From CAVPUA01 sp963828015 (lineage in GTDB: Bacteria; Actinomycetota; Actinomycetes; Mycobacteriales; Jatrophihabitantaceae), in NCBI GenBank assembly GCA_963828015.1, contig CAWHCD010000005.1:1-64000 (forward strand): a stretch of DNA of 64,000 nucleotides, in the 5' to 3' direction. Under the pieces are notes generated by a model that searched no databases, was not told where the DNA came from, and saw nothing but the letters and a program-made list of their open reading frames with translations. Position numbers and translations under genes: made by a program. Positions 1 to 10,443 of this stretch are shown piece by piece. Position 1 is the first letter of the stretch, and every line of letters begins with the position of its first letter.

Positions 1-416
1 GCGGCTGGCCCCGACCACGACCAGGCCGGGCTCACTGTGCTGTGAGCGATCGCGCGGTGGCCACAGATTCCCTGCGGGAACGTTATAGGTGGGAGGGAGT
101 CCGGTTCCTAGCTTCTCCGCGGCCGAGACTCGACTCAACGCGCACTGCACAGAACAAGGCCTGACAGCCGGCAAGGGTTACCGAAGACATTCGGTGCGCC
201 GAAGCCGGCCGATCGGTCGCGGGAGACCAAGCCTGCGGGTAGGGAAGGGATCACTCTTAGTTTCCCGAGCCTATTGTTCGCTCTACGCGGGTGGCAGACT
301 GAGGAGATCAAGCCCGCGGAACCACCCAGCGGCGGGTTCGATCGATCGTTGAGGTAACGCTGCCGGAAGGGCACGCGCGCGAGTTTGTAAGCTTCGCGCG
401 TATCCGGCCGCCGAGG
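1..416. other. Left edge and leader of the LuxR-type gene; no firm gene
   Basis: Bases 1-45 are open on both strands and too short to assign. On the minus strand they read through LVVVGAS, which recalls the core of universal stress proteins, but the residues before it do not fit that family. Bases 46-416 are upstream of the LuxR/MalT-type gene. The frame of that gene stays open back to the stop at 300-302 yet offers no ATG, GTG or TTG before 417. I see no RNA gene or convincing promoter here. Confidence 0.4.
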
Positions 417-3000
417 TTGGCACCGGGTCTGATCCAGCGCCGGCAACTGTTGGAGACCGCGGTAGGTGAGACCCCGGTTGCTTTGGTGTGCGCGCCGGCC
501 GGGTACGGGAAGACGACGCTGCTGGCGGAATGGGCGCTGGCCGAAAATGAGCGTGGCGACTCGGTGGCCTGGTTGTCGTTGGTCGAGTCCGATGATCAGT
601 TGTTTCAGTTCTGGTCGGCGCTTCTGGCCGCGATTTCGGTGACGCAGGCGGCTCAAGACCGCGGCGATTTCGATCGATTATCTCCGCCGCAGCATGGTGT
701 AGAGCCGAGATTCATTGAGATTCTGATCGAGGCGATCGCCTCGACGCCGGGTTTGCGCTGGCTGGTCCTCGATGACGTCCAGGTTCTCCGGGATCCGGAG
801 GTGATGGCCTCGCTGGATCTGTTTCTAGCTGGTCTGCCGGCCGGGTTCGGGGTAGTGCTGATGTGTCGGTCGGATCCGTCGCTGAATCTGAATCGGTTGC
901 GGCTATTGGGACAGTTGACGGAGTTGCGGGCCGAAGGGCTCGCCTTCACAGACGCTGAAGCTGCCCAGCTGCTCACTGAGTCCTCGATCGGAATCGACCC
1001 GACCGATCTGCACCGGTTGGTGGCTCTGACGGAGGGCTGGGTCGCGGGACTGCGGTTGGCGATGGTATCGCTGGCCGCTTCGGATGACGCGGCGGGATTC
1101 ATTTCATCCTTCGCCAGCAATGAGCGTGCGGTTGCCGATTACCTGTTCGCTGAAGTCCTGAACCATCTGCCGCCGGCGATGATCGATTTCCTGGTGAGTA
1201 CCTCCGTGCCTCAACAGCTGTGTGGCGCGTTGGCCGCACAACTCTCGGGAGTCGATGACGCCGGAGAGATCCTGGACCAGTTGAACCGGGCCAACGCCTT
1301 GGTGATGCAGACCGGGGATCCGCGGTGGTTTCGGTATCACAGCCTGCTGCGGGGTTACCTCGTCGCGGCCGCAGAGCGTCGGGATGCGGCTGAAGTACGG
1401 CGGCAACATCAGATGGCGGCGCGCTGGTTCGATGATCATGGTATGCCCGACCTGGCATTGGGACATGCCGCCGCATGCGGTAACGACGCGCTGCTGGTGG
1501 AGATGCTGGAGGCGCATGGGCTGCGTTTGCTGTTGGCCGGGCGCGGCACCCTGGTTCGCGACATCGTCGATGCCACGCGCCCGGCCGTGCGAGCCGGCCT
1601 GGTCGCGGCCACAGTCGGAGCGTTGGCCTGCCTCGACGTGGGTGACGTGCTCGGGGCCGATGGCTACTTGGACTTAGCCGAGCAGGCTCGGACAGAGGTC
1701 GCGGAACGCCGGGTCGCAGCGTTGCATGACAGCGCCTACGTGCGGCGAGCGACTCTCGGTGGTGATCCCGCAGCCGCGCTGACGCGGACCGGCATCCTTG
1801 AGTGGCGCGTTACTGGTGACCCGGATGTGAATTTGATCGTCTTGGCCTACCGTGGTCCCGCCCGCGCGCGTGGCACCGACCGGACAGGGGCAATCGAGGA
1901 TCTCACTCAGGCGTTGCGCTTGGCCCGCGAACGCGGGTACGACGAGTTCGTTTTATCGCTATTGTCGCAGTTGGCCTGGACGGCATCAGGGTTGTGTGAC
2001 TTCGTAGCGATGAGGCGGTGGTCCGGGCAGGCCATCGCGGCGGCCACGCCACAGGGGCGGCAGGACTCTCCGCGACTGACCTACGCCTACACCATCGCGG
2101 CTTTGGAAAGCTTTGCAACCGATGACCTCCCCGCACTGGAGTGGCACGCTCAGCGGGCGATTTCCAGCCTCGCCGGCAACATGCCGGCCGAAGCCGAAGT
2201 GGGTGCGCGCAGCATGCTCCTACTGTCGCGAATCGAGTCAACCGACGGCGTGCCGCGACGCGCCGCCGCAATGGAGCTTCGCGGGCTGTGGCAGTCACCG
2301 ATGGCTCCACAGGTCGCTCCCTCCATGATGGCGTGGGCAGCGCTCTCCCAAGTTCGCATCGCTCTGTCGCTTGGTGAGCTGCAGTGGGCCGCGGAGGTAA
2401 CCCAGTGGGCAGCCGAGCATCTCAACGCCTCGGCTGAGGCGTTGAACGGTACGGGCTGCGCTGGTCGCCTCTCGTGGCCGGGCGAGTGAAGCGCTGACCG
2501 TGCTTGCCCCGGTCCTGCGCCGCGAGGCTACCGCCCACGCCGAAATTACGGCGACCACCGCGCGGGTTCTCGCCGCGACTCTGCGTCAGGCCAGCGGCGA
2601 CCCAGGGCTGGTTCACAATCTGCTCTACGAGGCTGTGCAGTGGTCGGCTCCGCAGCAGTTCCGACGGCCGTTCCTCGATGCCTGGCGCGATGTCATGCCG
2701 TTGTTGGCGGTCAGCCGGGGTCGCTTCGGGCACGCCGAGGACTTCGTCACCGGCCTGTTCGATCACGCAAGAACGTCGAAGCACGCTCAGGACCAGGTTT
2801 CACCGCTGAACAGCCTGACCGTGCGTGAGCTCGAGCTCCTGCGCGACTTGCCCTCACCGATGAGCCTTGCAGACATCGCCCAAGCACACTCCATCAGCCT
2901 CAACACCGTGAAAACTCACCTAAGCGCGATCTACCGAAAATTTGGCGTCAATAACCGCCACGCCGCCGCCCGCGAAGCACGTCGCCTCGGCATTCTGTAG
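417..3000 (+). pseudogene. LuxR/MalT-type ATP-dependent transcriptional regulator, frameshifted
   Basis: The protein resembles the large STAND-class LuxR regulators related to MalT (about 900 residues), in which an NTPase and a helical repeat region control a C-terminal DNA-binding domain. Visible are a Walker A (APAGYGKTTLLAEWA), a Walker B (WLVLDDVQVL), a long alpha-helical middle, and a C-terminal LuxR helix-turn-helix with SLTVRELELL and NTVKTHLSAIYRKFGV. The first frame stops at 2487-2489. The HTH half continues in the +1 frame, and the frames join at about 2446-2456, so one extra base splits an about 860-residue protein. The family N-terminal motif (RPPRLAPGLIQRRQLLE) begins before the first available start, TTG at 417, so the 5' end may be damaged too. 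No partner gene is adjacent. It is either a decayed gene or a sequencing error. Confidence 0.85.
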
Positions 3001-4081
3001 TCATCCGCGGCATCACTGGGAAGACGTCGATTCGCGGCGGCGCGACTGAAGGCAAATATTCGATCTGTTCCGCTGTGAACCGCTTACTCGGCATCAGCCA
3101 ACCGCGAGCGGTGTTCCGTCGGTCGGGCCCCCGGACTTTCGGGGGTCGTCCTCGGGAAGGGGAGCGCCCGCGTCATGAACACGGCTCCCCCTGCTCTTCA
3201 TGGTGGGTCGGAATCCCCCGGTTCCTGCCCGTCACGCGCACGCCACCTTGCGAGAGCGAAGGGCGTCGCTCGCGGGGACGCTCGGCGCGGTCGGTGTCGC
3301 CGAGCGTTCCCGACTCCCGATTTGGTGACACGTCTGGGGCGCGGGTCCGTCCCCTCTGTGGACCGGCTTGGTCGCGATCGCGAAGGGCACAATCGCCATG
3401 CTCTGCGTACCGATAGACACCCTGAGACGACCCAGGGCCGCCGGCGCGCTAGGCCGATTTGTGGGAGGGCGGCCGAATTTCGACAGCGATATTCGCGGAA
3501 GGGAACAAATCCGATCGATACGTCTCGGGACCCCTCCCGTACCCGCGCGTTGATACGACGTTAAGTGAACAGTCCATCGCTCACTCTGATTTTCGTGGCG
3601 GTGGTACCCGGTCCGAAAACTGGCCGGAAACGGTTGAATACCAAGTGTCACATCAAACATCCGTACCGAATACGCACGTAATCCCCACAAAAGCCTAGTG
3701 TCACGGATATTGGATGCACCAACCCAACAACTATGACGTCAGCCCTGCGTCTAAGCCCATCTCCATCGCGCTACAGCTCGGCACTGATGGCCGAACCCCG
3801 GACGAAGCCGCGGCGATGTCCAACCGCGCCTGTGGGCCCGGCTAAGGGCACCCATCGTTACGGGACCGGCGCATGAGCGTCGTGTTCGGCCCGAGCAGTG
3901 CTGCCGGTTCCGCCGTTTTAGACCGATAAAGCGCTAAATGGTTACTAATAAGCGGCCTTGTGGCCCGAGATTGCGCTCGATGTGAACCAATCCCACCCGA
4001 TCTGGGCGAGGCTGCCCTCGCCGTCTTGACACACGCTTTACGTCCGTAAGTAGGTTGGTTTCGTGCTGGAGGTCGTGGGAC
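3001..4081. other. About 1 kb without a supported gene
   Basis: Several short open frames occur on both strands, but they lack a ribosome site, have no recognisable domains and show codon use typical of chance frames in GC-rich DNA. An AGTGTCAC octamer occurs twice near 3643 and 3700. GC content drops locally around 3640-3960, consistent with non-coding DNA. The last 60 bases hold the probable promoter of the next gene. No RNA or mobile element is recognisable. Confidence 0.5.
4026..4056 (+). promoter_or_regulatory. Probable sigma-70-type promoter of the YVTN gene
   Basis: A perfect -35 hexamer TTGACA lies at 4026-4031. Possible -10 hexamers are TAAGTA at 4047-4052 (15-base spacer) and TAGGTT at 4051-4056 (19-base spacer). 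Neither spacing is ideal. A GGAGG ribosome site follows at 4068-4072, nine bases before the GTG start at 4082. Confidence 0.4.
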
Positions 4082-5804
4082 GTGTCTCGTGTGCTGCTTC
4101 GACGGATGGCCAGTGTGGTCGCGGTTTCGGCTCTGGTGTTTCTGGGCGTGAACCTCGCGGGCCCGAGCGCTGAGGCGGCGACGACGGGGTGGTTTCAGAC
4201 TTCGACGATCCCCGTGGGTATCGGTGGGTTCGGCGCCGCCTTCGACCCTTCGACCGGCACGGCATATTTCACCGACACGAGCGGAAATCTCGCGGTGATC
4301 GACGCGGCGACCGGGACGCTGAAAACCACCGTCTCCTATGGACCGGGCACGGGCAACGGGTATGTCGTCATGGGCTTGAACGACGTCACCCACAAGATCT
4401 ACGCCGCTAACAACAGCCCCAACACGGTGTCGGTCATCGATACGACGACGAACACGGTGATTGGCACGATCCCGGTTGCCGGCGAGCCGGATGGTGTCGC
4501 TGTCGACAGCAGCACGAACACGATTTACATCGCAGGAGATTTGGGCGTGCTGTCTGTCATCGACGGGGCCACCGACACGGTGGTCCACACCGTCGCCGTC
4601 GGACCAGGTTCAATTTCGGCGGCCGTGGACCCGGTCCACGATCTCGTCTACACCACCAACCTCGGCGACGGCACGGTGTCCGTGGTGGACACCCTCACCA
4701 ACACCGTCGCCCACACGATCCCTCTCCCGGGCGGAGCTGGGCAGGGCGTCGTCGCCGATCCGGCCACCGGCAAGGCCTACGTGAGCGCGACCGACGGCAA
4801 CGTCTACGTCATCGACGGCAGCACCGGAACCGTCATCGACATGATCCTCGGCGGCTCGGCCCCCTTTGCCGGCACCATCGATGCGGCCACCAATACGCTT
4901 TTTATCCCCGACTACAACAACGGGACTGTCAGGCTCATCGATTTGGCGACCGACACGGTCACCGCCACCTTCAGCGGGATCGCTGGTGCCGACGGCGTCG
5001 CGGTCGATGAGTCAACCGGCACCGCCTACGCCGCCGCCTACAACGACGGCACGATCGCGGTGCTCCAACAAGTCACCTCACCCACCATCGGCGGCCTGAA
5101 CGTGGCGGGAATGGTCCTTGGGGCGCCATTCACCTCGACCATCGTCGTCAGCGGCGGCCCGTCGACCACGTTCGCGGTCACTGCGGGCGCCCTCCCGGCC
5201 GGCTTGACGTTGGACCCTGCGACCGGTGTCGTCTCGGGAACACCTACCGCGGCCGGTGCGTTCTCCTTCGCCGTCACTGCCAACAACGCGGCCGGTGACG
5301 ATCAAGAAACCTTCAGCGGTTCAGTGGCTGCGCCGCCCTCGAATGTGAGCCTCGATCTCACCGGTATCACAGCCGGCACCCCTGTCTCGGCGACCGTCGC
5401 CGCCAGCGGCGGTGGACCGTTCAGCTACGCCATCACCGCCGGGTCCTTGCCTGCCGGGCTGGCGCTCGATCCAGCCACCGGAGTTATCTCGGGAACCCCC
5501 ACCACCGCCGGCTCCTATTCCTTCCACATAACAGTCAGCAGCCCGTCCGGGGTCTGCCGAAGCCACCGTGTCCGGCAGCGTTGCGCCTACCGCATCGACT
5601 GCCTCGAGTTCGGCGAAGCCGAGCACCGTCTCCCAGGCCAGCGACACCGGTGCCGAGTCGATTCCGACCGCCGTCGATGCCGGCTACGCAAGCCCTGACC
5701 GACCGGCAAGCCAGAAGCTCCTCATCGCGACCGGCGTGCTGTTCATCCTTGCCGCTGGCTTCGGGTTAGTTGTTCGGTTTTGGCACCCGGGCGAGCGTCT
5801 CTGA
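4082..5804 (+). CDS. Secreted YVTN beta-propeller protein with putative Ig (He_PIG) repeats and C-terminal anchor, frameshifted
   Basis: An extracytoplasmic protein. The N-terminus has basic residues, a hydrophobic stretch (VVAVSALVFLGVNLAG) and a likely signal-peptidase site after AEA. It continues with about eight 40-residue beta-propeller blades carrying VIDTTTNTVIGTI-type YVTN signatures. Two He_PIG-type domains follow, with the hallmark LPAGLTLDPATGVVSGTP repeated. The first frame ends at 5698 in nonsense. The true C-terminus (SGSVAPT to the TGA at 5804) is in the +1 frame: SIPTAVDAG, a spacer, a membrane span (LLIATGVLFILAAGFGLVV) and a short basic tail. An extra G in the G run at 5549-5552 explains the shift; repaired, the protein is 573 residues. 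The start is GTG at 4082, nine bases after GGAGG. It is a paralogue of the protein at 22467-23927, sharing the IPTAVDAG motif. Ligand unknown. Confidence 0.8.
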
Positions 5805-5912
5805 GTCCCTGTAAGGGCGTGCGGCCGTGACCATCGGTGGTAACAAAAGTCGTAACGGAGGCCCAAGCCGGGCAGTGGATAGCGCTAGAGGTCCCGGAAT
5901 ACGGGCCCTCTG

Positions 5913-5985
5913 TGCCCCCGGCAGGACTCGAACCTGCGACCAACCGCTTAGAAGGCGGCTGCTCTATCCACTGAGCTACGGGGGC
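5913..5985 (-). tRNA. tRNA-Arg (anticodon TCT)
   Basis: On the minus strand a full cloverleaf can be drawn. The acceptor GCCCCCG pairs with CGGGGGC, the D-arm contains TAGCTCAGTGGATAGAGCA, the anticodon loop is CTTCTAA with TCT at positions 34-36, and the T-arm contains GGTTCGAGTCC. The discriminator is A. CCA is not encoded. It lies between the YVTN gene and the marR-like gene. Confidence 0.95.
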
Positions 5986-6044
5986 GAATGCGGCGGCCCG
6001 GCGGCAGATTACCGCTCGCCGGCCCGAATCGGCTCAATGGAAAG

Positions 6045-6485
6045 TCACAGCTCGGTACCACCTTGCGTCGGTGCGGTGAGCTTGCGCAGCAGGGTCAGGA
6101 ACTGAGCACGTTCGGACCGGCTGAGTGGCGCCAGGACATTCAGTTGCGCCTGAGCCACGATCGGCTCCAGCTCAGCCAGTCGCCGGACCCCGCGCGGGGT
6201 CATCGTGATGACGTTGCGCCGGCGGTCGGAGGTGTCGGCTGTGCGCCGTAAATACCCGCCCTCGGCCAGTTCGTTGAGGGCCGCGACGACATCGCTGCGG
6301 TCGATGCCGGTCGAGCGGCCTAGATCGGCCTGGCTGGTCGGGCCGTGTTGTTCCAGGCCGGCCAGCAACCGATAGTGATAGCCGCGCGCCCCGGCCTGAG
6401 TGAAGGCATCGGCCAGCACTCGATGTGCGCGCAGATAGAGCTGATTGATCAACCAGGTGGGCTTGTCCTCGACGCGACTCGGCAT
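6045..6485 (-). CDS. MarR-family winged-helix regulator
   Basis: A 146-residue DNA-binding repressor of MarR size. The N-terminal helix (TWLINQLYLRAHRVLADAF) forms part of the dimer interface. It is followed by the recognition unit TSQADLGRSTGIDRSDVVAAL and a wing with DTSDRRRNVITMTPRG, a classic MarR wing signature. The start is the ATG at 6485; frames upstream of it are antisense shadow. It is divergent from a second winged-helix protein (6570), and the shared 84-base gap carries two matching dyads, so autoregulation and control of the neighbour are likely. No effector ligand can be inferred. Confidence 0.9.
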   Translation of the reverse strand: MPSRVEDKPTWLINQLYLRAHRVLADAFTQAGARGYHYRLLAGLEQHGPTSQADLGRSTGIDRSDVVAALNELAEGGYLRRTADTSDRRRNVITMTPRGVRRLAELEPIVAQAQLNVLAPLSRSERAQFLTLLRKLTAPTQGGTEL

Positions 6486-6508
6486 GGCCGAAGCATACGG
6501 CGAAATTA

Positions 6509-6557
6509 GTTGGACAACCCAACGATTCAGGTATATCGTTGGTCGCGCCAACGATAT
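6509..6557. promoter_or_regulatory. Paired MarR-type operators in the divergent promoter
   Basis: Two dyads share the core GTTGG-N5-CCAAC. The first has arms at 6509-6513 and 6519-6523. The second is longer: arm ATATCGTTGG at 6533-6542, spacer TCGCG, and the exact complement at 6548-6557. The dyad centres are 29 bases apart, close to three helical turns, so two dimers could bind the same face. Their place between two divergent winged-helix genes supports an operator role. Confidence 0.75.
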
Positions 6558-6569
6558 GTGGAGGCATGG

Positions 6570-6965
6570 ATGATCACCTTCGGCCCTGAGCTGATCGGTC
6601 GGACAGAGAAGACCCTGGGTGCGCTGCTGCACCGCAGCCTGGCCGACACCGGCCTCGACGAACGGGAGTACGTGACCCTGCGGGTCGCAAGCACGCTGAC
6701 GTCCCAACAGGACCTGATTGCCGAAGTGCGCGGACGGGCACATTTCGCTGACGCCCCAGCGCTGGTTGTCGGCCTGACCGAACGCGGCCTGCTGGAGAAC
6801 GGCCGGCTGTCCGTGCCGGGCGCGAACCTGCTCGAGCAGGTGCTGGACCGCACAGCCAGCCGATCGGCGAGAATCTGGACCGACTTCGCCGCCGAGGACC
6901 TCGCGGTCGCCACGCGCGTTCTGAACAGCGTTCTGGACCGGGCCGAAGCGGCGCTGATCGAGTAA
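6570..6965 (+). CDS. MarR-like winged-helix protein
   Basis: A 131-residue protein with MarR-like organisation: an N-terminal helix, a central helix-turn-helix region (TLTSQQDLIAEVRGRAHFADAPALVVGLTERGLL), a short wing (ENGRLSVPGANLL) and a long C-terminal helix. The start is ATG 6570, five bases after GGAGG at 6560-6564. The upstream in-frame extension would read through the operator. It is divergent from the MarR gene at 6045-6485. Both products could be transcription factors, an unusual pairing for a MarR target. The assignment to the MarR superfamily rests on pattern and size. Confidence 0.7.
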   Translation: MITFGPELIGRTEKTLGALLHRSLADTGLDEREYVTLRVASTLTSQQDLIAEVRGRAHFADAPALVVGLTERGLLENGRLSVPGANLLEQVLDRTASRSARIWTDFAAEDLAVATRVLNSVLDRAEAALIE

Positions 6966-7136
6966 CCACGGCCCCGCTACCACCGAACGCTGACAGTTAC
7001 TCCCGCCGGCATCCACAACTGCAGGTTCATCCACATTCCGGCGCCGCCACCTGGCCCGTCCGCCCTGCTCCCGATTGGCTGGCGACATGCCCGCTGGGGG
7101 CACCGGAAGTGACCGGACAGGAAAAGGAGCTCGATC

Positions 7137-7622
7137 ATGAACGACACGGTGATCACGATCGTCGGCAATGTGGTCGACGAGCCGAAGCTGCGCGAGACCA
7201 AGAGCGGGATCAAGGTGCTGAGCTTTCGCGTCGCGTCGACATCGCGCCGCTACGACCGAGAGCAGGAACGTTGGGTCGACAACGAGAACCTCTACGCCAC
7301 GGTGACCTGCTGGCGCTGGCTGGCCGAGAACGTGGCCGCCTCGCTGCACAAAGGCCAGCCGGTGATCGTCACCGGGCGCATCTACACCCGCGAGTACCGC
7401 GTCGATGAGACCACTCGGGCCAGCTACGAACTGGACGCTGAGGCGGTCGGACACGATATGGCACGAGGCCAGACCCAGTTCAGCCGCAACCTGCGCCCGG
7501 TGGTGCGTACCCACGTCGAGACCGGAGACGATGGGATGCCGCCGAACCTCAGCGAGCAGCGCCTCGACCTGGCCCCGGAGACGGTCCAGGAGCTCGATCG
7601 GGAGCCGGCCCTGGCCGGCTAG
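7137..7622 (+). CDS. ssb: Single-stranded DNA-binding protein (accessory type)
   Basis: An OB-fold protein of 161 residues that binds single-stranded DNA. It begins MNDTVITIVGNVVDEPKLRETKSG and continues with FRVAST and VTCWRWLAENVAASLHKGQPVIVTGRI, all typical of actinobacterial SSB. The C-terminus ends EPALAG and lacks the acidic DDDIPF-type tip through which replicative SSB recruits partners, so this is probably the secondary SSB, like Rv2478c. A strong ribosome site (AAAAGGAG) precedes ATG 7137. It is immediately upstream of ettA, as in mycobacteria. Confidence 0.92.
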   Translation: MNDTVITIVGNVVDEPKLRETKSGIKVLSFRVASTSRRYDREQERWVDNENLYATVTCWRWLAENVAASLHKGQPVIVTGRIYTREYRVDETTRASYELDAEAVGHDMARGQTQFSRNLRPVVRTHVETGDDGMPPNLSEQRLDLAPETVQELDREPALAG

Positions 7623-7714
7623 CGGCGCTGCTGGGCGGTGCCGGTACGCGGTGCTGGGACAATGGACTCAGTATCGCGCCGGCACCCCGGCGCGAGGGAC
7701 CAGCGAGGACGGCC

Positions 7715-9397
<1,683 letters not shown>

Positions 9398-9409
9398 GGT
9401 CCGGCGCCC

Positions 9410-9814
9410 ATGACTCGCTTCGTTTACGAGGTGCCGATGCGCTGGTCGGACATGGATGCGTACGCCCATGTCAACAACACGTCCTACCTCTCCTACCTGG
9501 AACAGGCGCGGGTGGCGATGTTCTTCGACCGCTACGACGGCACCTTCTCCCGAGGCACGATCATCGCCCGCCACGAGATCGACTACCTGCGCCCGATCGT
9601 TTATCACCCCGAGCCGCTGATCCTGCAGCTCTGGATCGAGAAGATCGGCGGGGCGGCTTTCACCGTGCGCTACGAGGTCTTCGATGCCGACGTGCTGGCC
9701 GCGCGGGCCTCCACGGTCTGCGTGACCTTCGACTTCGCCACCGACCGGCCGCGACGCATCACCGCCGACGAGCGCGCGGTGCTCGAGACCTACGCCGACC
9801 GGCCCGCACCGTGA
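9410..9814 (+). CDS. Acyl-CoA thioesterase, 4HBT hot-dog fold
   Basis: A 134-residue hot-dog fold thioesterase. The active-site signature RWSDMDAYAHVNNTSYLSYLEQARVA contains the conserved Asp (SDMD) and the HVNN loop of the 4-hydroxybenzoyl-CoA thioesterase family. The substrate is probably an acyl-CoA, but the chain type cannot be told. It lies just after ettA and overlaps the next gene by four bases (GTGA), so the two are translationally coupled. It corresponds in position to Rv2475c. The NAD-glutamate dehydrogenase gene that follows ettA in mycobacteria is absent. Confidence 0.92.
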   Translation: MTRFVYEVPMRWSDMDAYAHVNNTSYLSYLEQARVAMFFDRYDGTFSRGTIIARHEIDYLRPIVYHPEPLILQLWIEKIGGAAFTVRYEVFDADVLAARASTVCVTFDFATDRPRRITADERAVLETYADRPAP

Positions 9815-10443
9815 TCGCCGCCGACGCCGGCCTGGCCGAGCTGGCCCCGCTCGTGCGCCGCGCGGCCGGCCTCGATCCGCTCACGCTGATCCGGGTGCGT
9901 CAGGACGGACCGGCCGCCACGGCGTTCGTTGCCCTTCCCTTCGCGGTCCTGGCCGGGCGCTCGGTGTCGCTGGAGCAGCCCGCGGCCGTCGCGGACGCCA
10001 CCTACGGCGCGGCTGAGCTCATCGCCTGGCTGGACGACCCCGCGCTCGACGAGCCGACGCGCCGCGACGCCGAGTGGCGCGGCGGGCTGCCCCCGGGCGG
10101 TGACTGGCAGCGCCTGGACGTCATCCCGGACGCGGTGATCCGTGACCTGGTCCGCAGCGGCGCGCTGACTCTGAAGGAGGCGGCGGCGCGGGAGGGCGTC
10201 CCCGGCGCGCAACCGCGCGCGGAGGTGGCTGATGCGCTACTGGACTCGGTCGTCCTCCAGGTCGCCGACGCGACGTCCGCCGCGGAAATCACCCTGCGGA
10301 TGGTCTCCGCCCTCACCCGTATGGGTTTCCTGGCCCGCGATTCACACGCCAGCGTTGACGTGACCCGGCGATGGGTCCGCCTCGCCGGCCGCTACGGCTC
10401 GGTCTACGCCGAGCGCCGTGGCGCCGGGCTGCAACTGGCTTAG
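9811..10443 (+). CDS. Conserved actinobacterial protein, Rv2474c position
   Basis: A 210-residue cytosolic protein of unknown function, without membrane spans or a known catalytic motif. It is rich in Ala, Arg and Asp, with an about 80-residue central helical part (IPDAVIRDLVRSGALTLKEAAAREG) and a C-terminal segment ending in VTRRWVRLAGRYGSVYAERR. The start GTG 9811 overlaps the thioesterase stop, arguing for coupled translation. The position matches the conserved hypothetical Rv2474c. Its 3' end overlaps the convergent alpha-glucosidase by four bases. Confidence 0.75.
   Translation: MIAADAGLAELAPLVRRAAGLDPLTLIRVRQDGPAATAFVALPFAVLAGRSVSLEQPAAVADATYGAAELIAWLDDPALDEPTRRDAEWRGGLPPGGDWQRLDVIPDAVIRDLVRSGALTLKEAAAREGVPGAQPRAEVADALLDSVVLQVADATSAAEITLRMVSALTRMGFLARDSHASVDVTRRWVRLAGRYGSVYAERRGAGLQLA

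Noticed and set aside
1..130. End of a universal stress protein on the minus strand
   Set aside because: LVVVGAS fits, but the residues before it (NLWPPRDRSQHSEPG) do not resemble the family and the piece is cut by the window edge.
3075..3690. Several overlapping 60-150-residue frames in the 3-4 kb gap
   Set aside because: They overlap on both strands, lack ribosome sites and show no recognisable family.
3842..4588. 248-residue minus-strand frame
   Set aside because: Lies over the promoter and start of the YVTN gene; shadow composition.
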